A DNA stretch of 64,000 nucleotides from Arabidopsis thaliana (GCF_000001735.4 NC_003070.9:7750001-7814000), one strand, 5' to 3'. Positions 1-12,111 are shown, counted from the first letter of the stretch. The notes: generated by a model not told the origin, from the sequence alone. Numbers and translations: made by a program.

Positions 1-1224
1 TCCCAGTCGATGAGAGCGTAATGGGCATCGAAGAGCCTAACTGGAACATCTTTCACTTGTAGAAAAGGAAACACAACAAAAGTGTTAATCTCCTTATTGC
101 TATAGAATTTAGATTTGTTTCTTTTCCCTTTTTTTTTTTGTTTTGGTGTTATGTTTTCTTATAAATAAGGCTGAAGCTCGTTTGTGAACTTCATCCAAGA
201 GTTTGGAGGGGATTTAGGGTTTATCAAGAAGAGACATTTGGGAGTTGTTGGTTTGGTGTTTGTTTGAACTTCATCCAAGAGGTTGAAGCTCATTTTTCTT
301 ATGTTGTTTTCTATTATCTTAATAAAGGTTTTGAGTTTTTGAATTGGTTCTTAGCTCTAATAAAGCACCACTGATATCCGATTTAGAATGCCAAGTAAAT
401 TATACAAGAAGATGAAGTCTAAGCTCCCACAAAATTTCGTTTTGATGAGTTTAAAATGGGGAAAGAGTTGTGACTTTACCCTGTGGACACGAGTTTGACG
501 ATATATAATTGTATCCTCGAGTTGTTTGCCAACAAATCATGTTTGTCCATTGTGCAGTTTCGTGTTACCATGTGATAGTTAGATGAACCAGTACTCGGGT
601 GAAACTAGATCTAGAATTTAGTTCAATTGTTTAAGGGTTTTCAATCTTTGGCATTTTAAAAGTGGAGTTTTAAATAAAGTAATTGGCACATGTAATCGAG
701 TACTGTTTCTCTATTCCTCAAAAATAAAGATTGCTCATCTTTCTTTCTTGTTTTGGTTTCAAGGTTAATATACAGACTGAAATTATAATAGTTGGGTTCC
801 CTTAGGTAAATGATGTTACATTTAAGAAAGTTGCATAAGCTAGTGATTGTGATTGTTGTACAAGTTGCTGAGGTAATTGAGATGGTGGTGTTGCTGCAAG
901 TTAGATGACTCGAAATCACGAAACGAAAGAGATATGAGAGTATATGAGGACTCCATCGGATAAATTCAATATGAAATTTCAAAAACTACATAGTCACCAT
1001 TAAGAAATAGAATTGTTCATATCGAGCAAAATGTTTATAAGAAGCAAGTATGTCACGTCTGTATCTATAGAAAGTCTCATTCTTTCTTTTTAGTTTTTAT
1101 TTTTCCACAAATAAAACGAGAATATTGAACTAAAAGGTCTTCCTCAGCGTCTTTTCTCACATTTGTATACCTTTTGGTTCTTTACAAAACAAAATGTTCA
1201 TCTTCTCTTGTGTCTTTCTCCGAT
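1..1224. other. Left-edge stretch, no confident gene
   Basis: I see no convincing complete gene here. Bases 1-60 are open on both strands: the plus strand ends in a TAG at 58-60, and the minus strand could be an exon behind a pyrimidine-rich acceptor near 62. It may therefore be the edge of a neighbouring gene, but strand and identity cannot be settled. A 16-base exact direct repeat (gaacttcatccaagag) lies at 186-201 and 266-281, an 80-base period. The remainder up to 1224 is AT-rich and probably includes the 3' untranslated region of the galactosyltransferase gene. Confidence 0.4.
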
Positions 1225-3425
1225 CTAAGAGAGTTTTAAATTTGCGTCCCACACAGCTTTACTACCTTCACCACACATCACATGAACCATCCACATTCTA
1301 TCGACTGATCTGCATACTCCACTACACTTCCAGTCAAATGTAGCCACACACATTTCGCCAGCCTCTGCCCTCATTTCACAGTCTTTGGGAAAGAGAGAAA
1401 TAAAAGGAGAGTAAGAATATGAGAAAAACTCAATTATCTTTTTTTTTTTACTAACTTCTTGAGGCATATTAAAAAAAGGAAGAAGAAATTTTACCTGGAG
1501 GAGTACCACAACAGAAATTACGATCATCGATTTGCTCAACCTCAAGACCGATAAACCATGACCCGAGTGTCACATCTTCATTTGCATACTTATGCAAAAT
1601 TGGCCTGCGAAGTCAAACATCAAATGTTATGTTTGGTTGATACTCATTTCCCTTGGTAAAACATATCTTACCTTGTCGAAAATCCAAAAACCATAAAGTT
1701 GGTCACTTACTGGTTGTTAGATATGTATGTGGCAAGATCCTTTGATATGGCATAAATCTGTCCCGTAGCATGTCGGAAATATTTGTTACCTTCTTCTCCA
1801 AATTTCCAAAACTCGGGTTCACGGTACTTGGCCGTCCTACACATTTTGAGAAAAAACTGGTTAGAAACCCAAATAAATAGAATAGAATATTCAAAAAAAT
1901 GATATAACAACACACACATTAGGATTATTACTTTTTGGTAAGGACAGGACCGGATTTCATACATCCAATGTAGACCCTTGGCTTAGAACGGTGACTTGCT
2001 AATGTGGAAGCAAGCGTGCCTGAAAAAGCAAAGAGGTGAGCAAATATATTCAACAATTTTAGTTCAAGGAAAAAATATTATAATTTTTTTTATGCTAGAA
2101 ACATATTTTGGTACCAAGATTGACGTGAACATCATCATCAATCTTGACATAAAACTCAGCATCCCACTTTGCAACTGCACTAGAGAAGAAGCTTTTGGTT
2201 TTTGCAGATAGATTGTAATATCCTTCGACATGATCCTGCAACGAGTTAAAAAATAATCAAGAAAACCGTAAACCAAATCCTAGAAGAATCAAGTTTGTAG
2301 TGGTCTAACCAGCCTAAAGAAATCGTTGTATTGAGCATCTTCTGAATCAATCTCCTTATCCAACATACTGTTTGGCGTTGAACTGCCAACACATTAAAGT
2401 AAGAATCTTAGTCTACTTAAACAAAAAACACACATTAGACTACATTGCATTCATTCACCTGTGTCCAATCATAAATTTGACGACAATTCCCTTCTCTTTT
2501 TCCAATTTCTCAAGCTTTTCCCCTGTGATAGATGACATACAAAAGCTAAATAAGATTAGAGGCAATGAAGCATTGAAAGTAACCAGAGATTTGAAGGATG
2601 GACATCACAGATACCTTGAGGCATCCAAGTCTCTCTAAGCGAATCGCGACGTTTTCGACTGCTAAATGCAGTATTGATACCAATCACCATAAAAACTTTG
2701 TTCTTTTGGTTTCCTTCTGTTGAAGAATTGGTTGCTGAGACATTCACAATCTGTTGAGGGCTATGTGTAGCAGAGAGCTGCTTCTGAAGCATAGAAACTG
2801 ACTTATCCAATGATCTGTTGTCTCAACACAAGAGTATATGATCATCAAAATATTATTAATCAACAGCAAGTTTAAGATTCACACAAAAAAATAATCATTT
2901 CTCACTCACTCGATTGCTTTATGAGTTTTTAAAACCTCTTCCATTACATCATTGTCTTGTGATTTCTTCTGTATTTTGGTGAAATCAAAAGATTGAAAAT
3001 AATGAGTTTTTTTGTTTTAACACCAAAATAATACTCATAGGAGAAATTCAGATTCAATGAGATTAATTGTTCTAAGAAAGATACTTTCTCATGAGCATAA
3101 TCTTGGGTAACAATCTTAAGCTCCTGATCACGCCGGTGCTGTAAAATGAGCTGGCTACCGGAATCCGACGAAGCTGATCGTAATCTGAAAATGCAACAAC
3201 AACAACAACAACAAAAATAATGAGAAAGCAAGAAGACATGAAATTATTTATTGTGTAACCGTAGAAAGATTTTTTTTTTTTTGTTAAAGTAACCGTAGAA
3301 AGATTGATGAAGAAGAAGAAACAGAACTTGGAGGTGAAGATTGCTCCGAGGAAAAAGCAAGAAATGCAAAGAAGAGGAACCCATGTCATAGTAAGTCTCT
3401 TGGAGACTTTGTTGTTGTGCTTCAT
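1225..3425 (-). CDS. B3GALT5: Probable beta-1,3-galactosyltransferase (GT31), At1g22015/DD46
   Basis: Eleven exons join in frame into 398 aa: 3425-3328, 3184-3085, 2968-2910, 2814-2615, 2522-2459, 2382-2310, 2235-2115, 2019-1932, 1836-1711, 1604-1495 and 1382-1225. The protein has the type II Golgi enzyme layout. A basic N-terminus is followed by a hydrophobic anchor at about residues 12-31, then a stem, then the GT31 domain with the KIDDDVHVN motif. The DDD at about 231-233 is expected to bind Mn2+ and UDP-galactose. The C-terminal half has many cysteines, as in plant B3GALTs. It should add beta-1,3-galactose to arabinogalactan-protein or N-glycans in the Golgi. The first ATG after a TATA box gives the start; an upstream in-frame GTG at 3434 was not used. 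The length equals that recalled for B3GALT5. Substrate is not shown by the sequence. Confidence 0.93.
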
Positions 3426-3542
3426 TGTGAGCACACAAAGAGAGACGATCAGAGAAGAGAGAAGAAATCTTTTAAGACGTATAATTTTAACAAACGGAAA
3501 GGCAAAGTTGTTACTACATGCAGAGAAACTAGTAACACTCTC

Positions 3543-3550
3543 TATATAAA
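3543..3550 (-). promoter_or_regulatory. TATA box of the galactosyltransferase gene
   Basis: The minus strand reads tttatata about 118 bases upstream of the ATG at 3425, which leaves room for a short leader. It is the only TATA-like element in the right place. Confidence 0.55.
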
Positions 3551-4422
3551 TTAATATTTAATGCAAGTTTGACTGTTTAATTCAAAGTATCTAATATGTC
3601 AATTGATTTACTTCCACTTATGAATTTAAATACATGTTCAAAGAAATGAACTCTTTGAGTCTTGACTAACAAAACAAATTAAATAACCTGATATGGTTTA
3701 TTTATTGAATTATATTATTATTTTTCAACGCTTAAACCACAAGTTTGTGATATTTTTGGAAATATAAGATTTTTTGTTCTGTTTTGGAAATAAAATATTC
3801 AATATTACAGTTTAGGAAAAGTCTCATAAATATTTATAAAACTTTTTATTAACATAGATTCGTTTTTAGTTTTGCATATTTCATTTGGTTTTGTGTTAAA
3901 AAAAATATATATAAAAATTAGGATCACATGCAAATTGTATTCACTAGAGAAGGAGATGCGTGTGATTCAACTAGTTTATTTATTTGACAAATAGTTTTCT
4001 TTTGATTATACATTTAAATTAGATGTTTATTTCGTTATGTTCAGATGAATATTTTTTTGAAATTTTCATGTAACTATTTTCAATTATTAATTTATTTATT
4101 TATTTTCAAAAAAAATATTTTATTTTTGTGATTGGTTTGGTTTGCAAGTAATATATGATTGTAAAACTAAACCAATCAAACCGATGTAAGTCACCGGCTA
4201 CTCCGGTTGAAAAGTATGCGGCTTCTAGAATCAGTCTCAAAGCCGTCATCACCTATTCAGCCGGTAACCCTTCCAAATTCCATTTTCGTTATTTCCCTCA
4301 TTTGTTTTTCTCCTTTCCCCAATTCTCTTCTTCTCATCCATAGCTTCCGACGAGAGAGAAGAAGCAAAGCAAAATTCGATCGCTCTGGGTTTTTGATCTT
4401 TTAGGGTTTCTGGCAAATTTGG
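3551..4422. other. Divergent intergenic promoter region
   Basis: This AT-rich stretch lies between the divergent galactosyltransferase and SHM6 genes. It has homopolymer runs near 3900 and 4100. Composition rises sharply in GC from about 4190, where the SHM6 leader probably begins. I see no TATA box for SHM6. No coding signal is present apart from the leader uORF listed separately. Confidence 0.5.
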
Positions 4423-4533
4423 ATGGAAACCTCAACTTTATCCAAAGATAATCATAAAGGAAGAAGCTTTCGTTGTTGTTTCCATTGTTGCAGCTCCTTC
4501 AAAAACTCTTGTCTCTATTGCTTTCACAGCTAA
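4423..4533 (+). CDS. Cys-rich upstream ORF in the SHM6 leader
   Basis: A 36-codon ORF starts at an ATG at 4423 and stops at 4531-4533, 65 bases before the SHM6 start codon. It lies in what looks like the 5' untranslated leader. The peptide has six cysteines in a short C-terminal stretch, including two CC pairs, with a Ser/Lys-rich first half. No other ATG was noted between it and the SHM6 start. If the leader is unspliced, ribosomes would meet it first, so it could lower SHM6 translation. Whether it is conserved in SHM7 or other crucifers is unknown to me. Confidence 0.45.
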   Translation: METSTLSKDNHKGRSFRCCFHCCSSFKNSCLYCFHS

Positions 4534-4598
4534 GAATTCTCGATTCCATCGTTGTCGTTTTCGATTTTGACGAAATTGGGTTCTTCTAGATTTTGGTT

Positions 4599-7087
4599 AT
4601 GGACCGTATAGCTCAATCAGATCTCTCTTTAGGATTCGGTAGCTCCCACGCTTTACCTCTACCTCATCCTCCTAGAATCCCAATCGCTGATGACTCAATC
4701 ACGCTTCAGATTGATTCCAGCTTCCGTCCTTCGTCTAATCCTATGCCTCCTGTTCCTCTTCAGTTACTTGAGCAGAGATTCGATGTCACCGGATCCTGTA
4801 GCCGAGTTGTTGAGGAGGACGATGAGGTTGTTGGTGATAATGATGATGATGATCAAAGAGAAGAGGAGCAATTTATTCTCTTGGGTCATCCTATGAAGTT
4901 GAAACGAGGTAGAGGTGGGAATTCGTATTCATTGGCATCATCAAGTCCTTGTAAGAGATTTGTAGTTGATTCAGGGATTGAAAGTAGGCGAGCTGTTGTT
5001 AGAGCTTGGGGTAATCAGTCGATTGAAGAAGCTGATCCTGAGATTCATGAGTTTATGGAAAAGGAGAAGCAGAGACAATTTAGAGGTATTGAGCTTATAG
5101 CTTCTGAGAATTTCGTGTGTAGAGCTGTGATGGAAGCTTTAGGAAGTCATTTGACTAATAAGTACTCTGAAGGAATGCCTGGAGCTAGATACTATACGGG
5201 GAATCAGTATATTGATCAGATTGAGATTCTTTGCCAAGAGCGTGCGCTTGCAGCTTTTGGACTAAATCATGAGAAATGGGGAGTTAATGTGCAGCCTTAT
5301 TCGTGCACTTCTGCCAATTTCGCTGTTTTCACTGGTCTTTTGATGCCCGGTGAACGAATTATGGGATTGGATTCTCCCTCAGGTGGTCATATGAGTCATG
5401 GGTATTATACACCAGGTGGGAAGAAAGTCTCTGGTGCGTCTATATTCTTTGAGAGCTTTCCATATAAGGTTGACCCTCGTACAGGGTATATTGATTACGA
5501 TAAGCTTGAGGAAAAGGCGCTTGACTATCGTCCTAAGATACTTATTTGTGGTGGGAGTTCATATCCGAGGGACTGGGAATTCCCTAGGTTTAGGCATATT
5601 GCAGACAAATGTGGAGCTGTTTTGATGTTTGACATGGCACAGATTAGTGGTCTTGTCGCTGCCAAGGTATGTTCTTTCTCGTTTTCCATATTGCGTTATG
5701 GATTGTTTGTCATTAAACTTGAAGCTTAAGCACATGATCTTTTTGTTTACTCAGTGATATTTATTAAGCCTACTTTTCTTTGCATTCTCTTGACGTTTTG
5801 GTTTCTGTCAATGTTGTAGGAAAGTCCAAATCCATTCGATTATTGCGATATTGTTACCTCAACAACACACAAGTCTCTCCGTGGCCCTAGGGGCGGCATC
5901 ATATTTTACAAGAGAGGCTTGAAGCCCAAGAAGCAAAGCATAAATCTTAATCACTGTGAGAGCAATATCCAGTATGATTTTGAAGAAAAAATCAACTTTT
6001 CTGTCTTTCCATCGTTGCAAGGGGGGCCTCACAATAACCATATAGCTGCTCTAGCCATTGCCCTCAAGCAGGCCGCTTCACCAGAGTACAAGCTTTACAT
6101 GCGACAGGTCAAAAAAAATGCTAAGGCTTTAGCATCTGCTTTGATAAGCAGAAAGTGCAAGCTGATAACAGGTGGCACCGATAATCATTTGCTTCTCTGG
6201 GATCTGACTCCTTTGGGCTTGACAGGTATGTGATTAGTTCCTCTTATTCTTGGCAGATAAGGAAATTACTCGCACTATGTGATTCATTGCCTTACGTAAG
6301 CTATTGGCAGCATTGCAACTGTGTCTGATTTTCCATGGTGTTAGATCTGCTTAACCATGTGTCATGGGTCTATAGCAAAATTTTACCAGCTATTTGAGAC
6401 AATGGCTGAGTTTCTTAGCGTATCTCTTTTTTCTCATCTCTCTAGGTTGTGGATAGCCTACATTACTAGCTTGATGGCCAATGATCAGTCTGAAATCTAT
6501 TATAAAACTTGTTTGAGATTGTAACTAAACTTATATGTCTAATTTACCAAAATCAAAGTCTCACTTTTTTGACGTCTGTACCATGCATATGGTTTAGCTG
6601 TGTGTCCAAAGACGACTCAAATCTTCCGCCTTGTGATTTTTTCAGGCAAGGTGTATGAGAAAGTTTGCGAGATGTGCCATATCACGGTCAACAAAGTGGC
6701 CATTTTCAGCGAAAACGGTGTTATTTCCCCTGGAGGAGTGAGAATAGGTAAGCAAATTAAATTCTCAAGGAAATCTCAACACTTTGGACTTAGAATGAAA
6801 CTCAGTGTGCTTTGAGTTCTTTTTTCTTGTTGTCTGATTCTTGACAATGGGCTCATGTATCAGGCAGTCCGGCTATGACCTCAAGAGGTTGTTTAGAACC
6901 AGAATTTGAGACAATGGCTGATTTTCTATATAGAGCTGCTCAGATAGCTAGTGCTGCACAAAGGGAACACGGGAAGTTGCAAAAGGAACCGCTCAAAAGC
7001 ATCTATCACTGTAAAGAGATTGCAGATCTTCGGAACCAAGTCGAAGCTTTTGCTACTCAGTTTGCAATGCCTGCCTTTGACATGTGA
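4599..7087 (+). CDS. SHM6: Serine hydroxymethyltransferase, nuclear-type group (At1g22020)
   Basis: Four exons (4599-5666, 5820-6225, 6646-6747, 6864-7087) join into 599 aa. The PLP-dependent SHMT fold begins near residue 138. Residues before that are a long extension with an acidic Asp/Glu run, typical of the SHM6/SHM7 group and absent from the shorter mitochondrial and cytosolic enzymes. The PLP lysine is K374 in the [13 protein letters not shown] motif. The family converts serine and tetrahydrofolate to glycine and 5,10-methylene-THF. SHM7 is linked in the literature to folate and methylation metabolism; SHM6 activity is less clear. The ATG at 4599 was chosen because the longer reading uses a TTG. 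Intron 2 carries a fragment resembling exon 4 (see findings). The family call is certain; a catalytic role in this subgroup is inferred. Confidence 0.95.
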
Positions 7088-9336
7088 GTCAGCCTGAAGA
7101 ACGAGACCAGCTCAATCTCTCTTCATTTTTTGTTGCCATGGTAATCCATACACCCATTTCTCTGTTTTACAATGTCAACATTCCCTAAATTCTTAGTTTA
7201 ATATTTGGGGGCAAAACAAACTTGTGTGTGTTTCTATGGTCGTTTATTCTTCAATGCGTGTGTACATAGACATTGGGCTGTGTTGGGTATTAGTGTATCC
7301 CTCTGTGTTCTTTTAGAATGGTAATAATAATGCAGTTGAAATTTATTTTTCTAGAAAAGGGAATGATATGCTTTCAAGATGTTTATATGTTGGGGAACAC
7401 AAATAATTTCTGTAACCAGAGGAAAACTTGCTTCTGACCTCAATCATTACTATTTTCCTTCGAGAAAATCATTATATTCTGTAGAAGAGAAAAACAAAAA
7501 ACTGAGACAAAAGGAATATACATAATTAGTTTATTTTGTTATGAATATGTATTTTTTGTTTCTTTATCATTGTGTGTAAGTGGTAATGTTTATTTGGTAA
7601 ATCAGCTGAGAAAGTTGGTGTCCTACTGAGGAGGCAAAGCATGGAATTCTGGTGAGAGTCTCTAAAAGCATATTTAGATTCTGCAATTTTTATTTTTTTT
7701 GTTTTGGTTTTGATAATGACATCTCTCCTCATCTCTATTATTTTATTATTATTTTTATCATTCATATTTCATTTATTGAATTTTGTTTTTAACAAAGCTC
7801 TATAAGTTTTTGATGAATTAAAAGATATCAGGAAAGAAAAGGCTCAAATCTTCCCTTTTTTTAATTGTTGCTTATAATCTTGATCATGTTCTTAAAGCTT
7901 AAGTGTGAATTTTGTTGTGTTGTATGCACTTTGTGAAGTTGATTCTTGGAATGATGAGTGTTATTATGATAAGAGTGTAGATAGTTGAACACTTTTCTCC
8001 GGTTATAAATAAATTGTTTTGGACTCGTTCAAGATATTTCGATAATTTAAATGTTACTATGTTAGACATGATTGTTCTCTATTGGCTTTAACTTTTTTTC
8101 TATCGGAAATTAAGAGAGCTAACAGTAATGGGAAATGGCACTTTTGGTACTTGATTACACATATACCAAGTGATTCTTGAGGGTTGAGATTTACTTGATA
8201 GATAGATACAAAAACAAAAAAAAACATATATTAATATTTTGTCAAAGAAGTTCTTTTTGGGTAGAGAAAGGAGAAAGCAAAAAATGAGTGAATTGTGTAT
8301 AAAGCAAATATTAAAATAAGAATTAGAAACTTAAAGAAGTAAACAAGGAGTGCTTTAAAACAGTGGGTGGGGATGGATTTAGGGTGTGAAATTGGTAATA
8401 AATCATAATTATTGACACAAAAGCCACCAAATTGTGTGCCCAAAGCATATATTTAGATGAGAGTGCCAAAAGACAAATCCTGCTTTACAAAGGATCCATT
8501 TTCATCATTATTATTGATTAACACCACAAAATTCACCATTTTCAAATTAATATCTCTCTTGACCTCCTCCTTTGTGAATCAAATCAAATCAATTCTCCAG
8601 TTTTGATCATTGGCTATTTTCAATTTACTTTTCTTCTCCAACTATCTCAAAGAGACAACAAGCACTCCATTTTGACCAAATGCTTTCTCTTTATTTAAGT
8701 TGTGCTAGTAGTCTAATGATATAGTACTATTAGATGAAGGTGTATGATCAATTTTTTTTTCCAATAAACTTTCGCTTGATTATCGCCATTTTGATTAGTT
8801 TTAGTTTCGGCCTTAAGCCTACCGGCGACAAATCTAATATTTACCGATTAATTCATAAAAATATCGTATAAACACTCCTCACGAAAATTCTGTTACATCT
8901 TAAATCGTCTAAATGTGTCCTAATATCGTCTTGCACATTTTGAACATCTCACCAACTAATATAATATAATGTTTTATTTCTATAACCAAAACACATACAT
9001 TTGAACTACCATGTCTTGAAATCTTCCAGAAGAACAAACATCTTCCAACGGCTTGAACTATCAAAAACTGAAAAAGCAGACATTTACTTTTGATATGATT
9101 CAGAGAATAACTCCATTTCTAGAATTACATATATAAACATCAAAATACTAAAATAGACCAGAGTGACAAAAATTCTCAAATTTCAAATTATTTTTTTTCA
9201 TAACAACAAAGTAAAAAAGAAAAAATTACAACAACTCCCTACCAACTGATTCATCTAGAGCCTAAAGCCTAACCCAACTTTTTTTTTTTTTTTTCATGTA
9301 AACATAAAAAACAAAATGTCAGCTTTTGATATTTCA
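7088..9336. other. Convergent intergenic region
   Basis: This holds the 3' untranslated regions of SHM6 (likely to about 7330) and of the BYPASS1-like gene (right end). The middle is AT-rich with poly-A/T runs. A patch at about 8790-8960 has higher GC than its surroundings, but no reading frame or terminal repeat defines it. No RNA gene was recognised. Confidence 0.5.
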
Positions 9337-10415
9337 TCATCTATGGCTGCAGAAATCCAAAAGCTTTTTCCTTCCTTCAACAATCTCATCGAAGAAATCA
9401 TCGATTTGCGCCACTATACTCTCTGTCCCATTCCTTAAATTACCAAAATACCCTTTCAGATTCTCAACTCTCTCTCTCAGCTCCCTCTCGTCCTCCTCCT
9501 CCTCCTCCCTCTCTCCCCCACCACCACCGCCACCGCAGAACCGCCGCTCCAGCTCCGCTTTAAGCTCCTCCAACGCCGCTTTGCTCCGGCGATACTCGTG
9601 CATCAATATTCCTTTCCTTATCCCCATCCTCCCAACCTCAGCCGCCACTCTCTGCTGCAACCTCCCCATTGCTCCGGCGAAACCTCCGACTTGACTCTGC
9701 GTTTGCGTTATCTGCGTCTGCGTTTGCGTTGCCGCGTCTCCGGGAAAACAGTAGACGAGACCGTTCATTAAAACCATAAGGAGAAGCGAACTCATGTTCC
9801 TCGTCGCGTAAAGCACGCCGCGAAAACCACTGAACCCGTTTTGTAACTTCGTCGACGACTCCATCGCCGTCGCCGACGTTTGTTCCGACCAAAACGGAAA
9901 CCTTTGAACTCTGTTCTCCATTAATGCTCTGTTTTCTTCCTCTATCCCTATCGCTTCTCTTCTACATCCTGATATCGCCCTTATCACCTAACCCACCATT
10001 AAAACAACAATCAGCAAAAAGATTCAAATTTTTGGAAAAAGATTCGATTTTTACGATCACCCACCTGACGAGAAAGCTGAGGAGAGAGACGACGGTCGAG
10101 GGTGGAAGCGATCGAAATTCCGGCGGAGGAGAAGTTTTCGACGGAGGAGACGGCGGATTTGATGACGAGACAAGCTTCCCAAAGTTTGGAGCTTTCGTCC
10201 ATATACTCATCGAGCCATTTGTCACCGACGGGAAGTTGAAGTTTTTGAACTAAGAGAGTGAGATGAGAGTGAGAGGTACGGAGAAGACAGAGAGCTCTCT
10301 GTAAGAAGTGTACGGACATGAAATTGTTTGAAAGATAAACTCTTTCGAGATCTTCCATTGATCTGTTTAGAAATGAGTAGAATCCGTTCACTGAGTTTGC
10401 ACAGGACGGATCCAT
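9337..10415 (-). CDS. BYPASS1-related protein (probably At1g22030)
   Basis: Two exons (10415-10065 and 9987-9337) flank a 77-base intron and give 333 aa. The N-terminal half is alpha-helical in character, with a Ser-rich start, and resembles the BPS1/DUF793 family. Near residue 170 a hydrophobic segment ([18 protein letters not shown]) could be one membrane helix. After it come Gln/Thr repeats ([10 protein letters not shown]), a long helical region, a run of seven glycines and an acidic Glu run. The end ([17 protein letters not shown]) is again helical. BPS1 proteins restrain production of a root-derived mobile signal; whether this divergent member shares that role is not shown. The family call rests on memory and the general layout. 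A TATA-like tctatataacc lies near 10580-10590. Confidence 0.75.
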
Positions 10416-11205
10416 TTTTCGAGTGTTACAAAAGAAAAGCTTTCAAAGATCTGATTTTTTTGGATTTTTTGAGTTTTTTTTGTTTTTGGTTGGTCGATGA
10501 TCAATGAAAAGATTATGAAGAGAGAGAGAGAGAAGTGAGGAAATTGGGGGAGAGGGAAAAAAGAGAGAAGAGAATAAAAAGGTTATATAGAGATTCCAAG
10601 GTGTGTGTATGTATGTATTTTATGTATATGTATGCGTATGCGTATGCATGTATGTATTGAGTGTAAAATGTGTGTAGATCAAAGAAGAGTGAAAAGAAGA
10701 AGAAGAAGAAGAAGAAGAAGAAGAAGAAGGAAATTGAGGTTTTTGGTTCTAGTGGTGAAAGGGATTGTTGGGTACAATGATGGATGTTTCCTACTGAGGA
10801 GAAAAGATGATTGGTTATTTTGTCTGAATTTTTTTTCTTCTTGATTTTCCCTCAATTTTTCTTTATTTAATTTTAATATTGTGTACTAGTACTACAAGAA
10901 AATAAATTGAGATTTGAAATTATGGAGAATGACTTTTTGTTGAAGAAAATAATATATATTTGGACAATTTGTTTCATGATTTTTATCTTAAAATTGTGGG
11001 TCTTACACTTGAAGATATGAAAATTGACAATTGTAATGAGTTTGTTTCTTCTTGTAGAGGCTACTCCATGAGCTCTCTTTTTTTGGTCTAGGGAGGAATT
11101 GATTCTTTGTATGAATAAAATCTCTAGTTGTTCAATATAAACACACACAAAAATAAAAATCTAACAATCATGAATCCAAATACCTTAGTATTTTAATACT
11201 TTTAA
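10416..11205. other. Promoter side of the BYPASS1-like gene with simple repeats
   Basis: The leader and promoter of the minus-strand gene occupy about 10416-10600, including a GA-rich run at 10518-10535 and a TATA-like site near 10585. A tgtatg-type simple repeat follows at about 10600-10660. Nothing else coding is seen up to the transposon at 11206. Confidence 0.5.
10694..10730. repeat. (AAG)n microsatellite
   Basis: About twelve uninterrupted aag/gaa trinucleotides sit upstream of the BYPASS1-like gene. A spurious Arg-rich ORF arises from it. Confidence 0.9.
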
Positions 11206-12111
11206 TGAAAAAAACCTTCAACTTTAGCCAGATCCATTTTTAAACCCTAAACTATGTTTTTAGTAAAACAAACCCTGAACTAAAACCTGTTACTAAACTT
11301 AACCCCACAGTAATTAAATATTAATGAGATATTAATTTCCAAAAAAAACAACAACGAGACATTTGTATTTAGCGCAAAAACCACATGATGTTCTTTAAAA
11401 CTGTTTTGAATTTATTACAAAAAACGTTTTAAATTATTTTGAATTGCTTAATTAGTTTGGATTTTAGAAGCTGAAAGAAAGACACAACAATTTAAATAAT
11501 CCAAAGAATCATGCTTAAATAAATCCAACCAACATAACTATCGAAGCTGTTGCAACACAACAATATTTGTCACACAAAAAAACAATCGTTTCAGAGGGAC
11601 AAGATATTCTAAAGTAAAGACTTGTCAAGCATTAACTTTGAAGAGAAGATTGTATTGGCTGAGTGATAGGGTTCTCTTCATCCATTGTTTTCTGTTTTTT
11701 CCTTGGTCGTCCTTGAGGTTTCTTGGGTGGTTTTGGCACTGCTTTACGCTTGCATGAACGTTTGTTGTGTCCGACTTGTTGACAGTTGCTGCAAGTCTAA
11801 ATATGCAAAGATTAAATTAAATAATCTGAAAAGGAAGATCTTGTGAAACATAATTTATTGTTCTCTATTTTACCATTTGAATTTTTTCACGTGTATAAGG
11901 AACTTTTTGAGGTGGACGATCTTCAGTTGGATCACGGATTCTGTCATTGTTCTTTGGTCGATTTTTGGAAATTAATATCCCATTAATATTTAATTACTGT
12001 AGGGTTAAGTTTATTAACAGGTTTTAGTTCAGGGTTTGTTTTACTAAAAACATAGTTCAGGGTTTAAAAATGGATCTGGCCAAAGTTGAGGGTTTTTTTC
12101 ATTAAATTCCG
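11206..12111. mobile_element. Mutator-like element, internally deleted (MULE)
   Basis: Inverted repeats of about 140 bases at 11206-11345 and 11962-12101 differ at only about six positions. Both start tgaaaaaaacc and run inward through taaaccct..aactatg to attaatttcc. A 9-base direct repeat (tacttttaa) flanks the element at 11197-11205 and 12112-12120, the target-site duplication size of Mutator elements. The right end carries about ten extra bases outside the strict repeat, so the exact tip is uncertain. Between the repeats only the 3' end of a transposase remains (separate entry). It is therefore a non-autonomous deletion derivative of a once coding MULE. High repeat identity suggests a fairly recent insertion. 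Confidence 0.85.
11632..11965 (-). pseudogene. MURA transposase C-terminal remnant with zinc knuckle
   Basis: Reading the minus strand from next to the right inverted repeat gives an open stretch ending IQM. A GTAAAA donor follows near 11874, and after a TTTAG acceptor near 11797 the frame continues TCSNCQQVGHNKRSCK. That is a CX2CX4HX4C zinc knuckle as found at the C-terminus of plant MULE transposases. A basic Pro/Lys tail with a GRPRKK AT-hook-like piece and a TAA at 11632-11634 complete it. The catalytic DDE core and the rest of the N-terminus are missing, so it cannot encode an active transposase. The splice signals are intact. Confidence 0.8.

Noticed and set aside
480..550. Minus-strand ATG frame of 23 codons ending in a GTAAAG donor
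   Set aside because: The only nearby acceptor (about 62) gives an immediate stop in the resulting phase, so no gene can be built.
656..982. 108-residue minus-strand reading frame
   Set aside because: Composition is that of translated AT-rich DNA (Ile/Thr/Leu/Asn rich), with no motif, no promoter and no splice continuity to a neighbour.
9326..9694. Ser/Pro-rich plus-strand frame
   Set aside because: Antisense shadow of the BYPASS1-like gene, whose minus-strand frame is open throughout and spliced.
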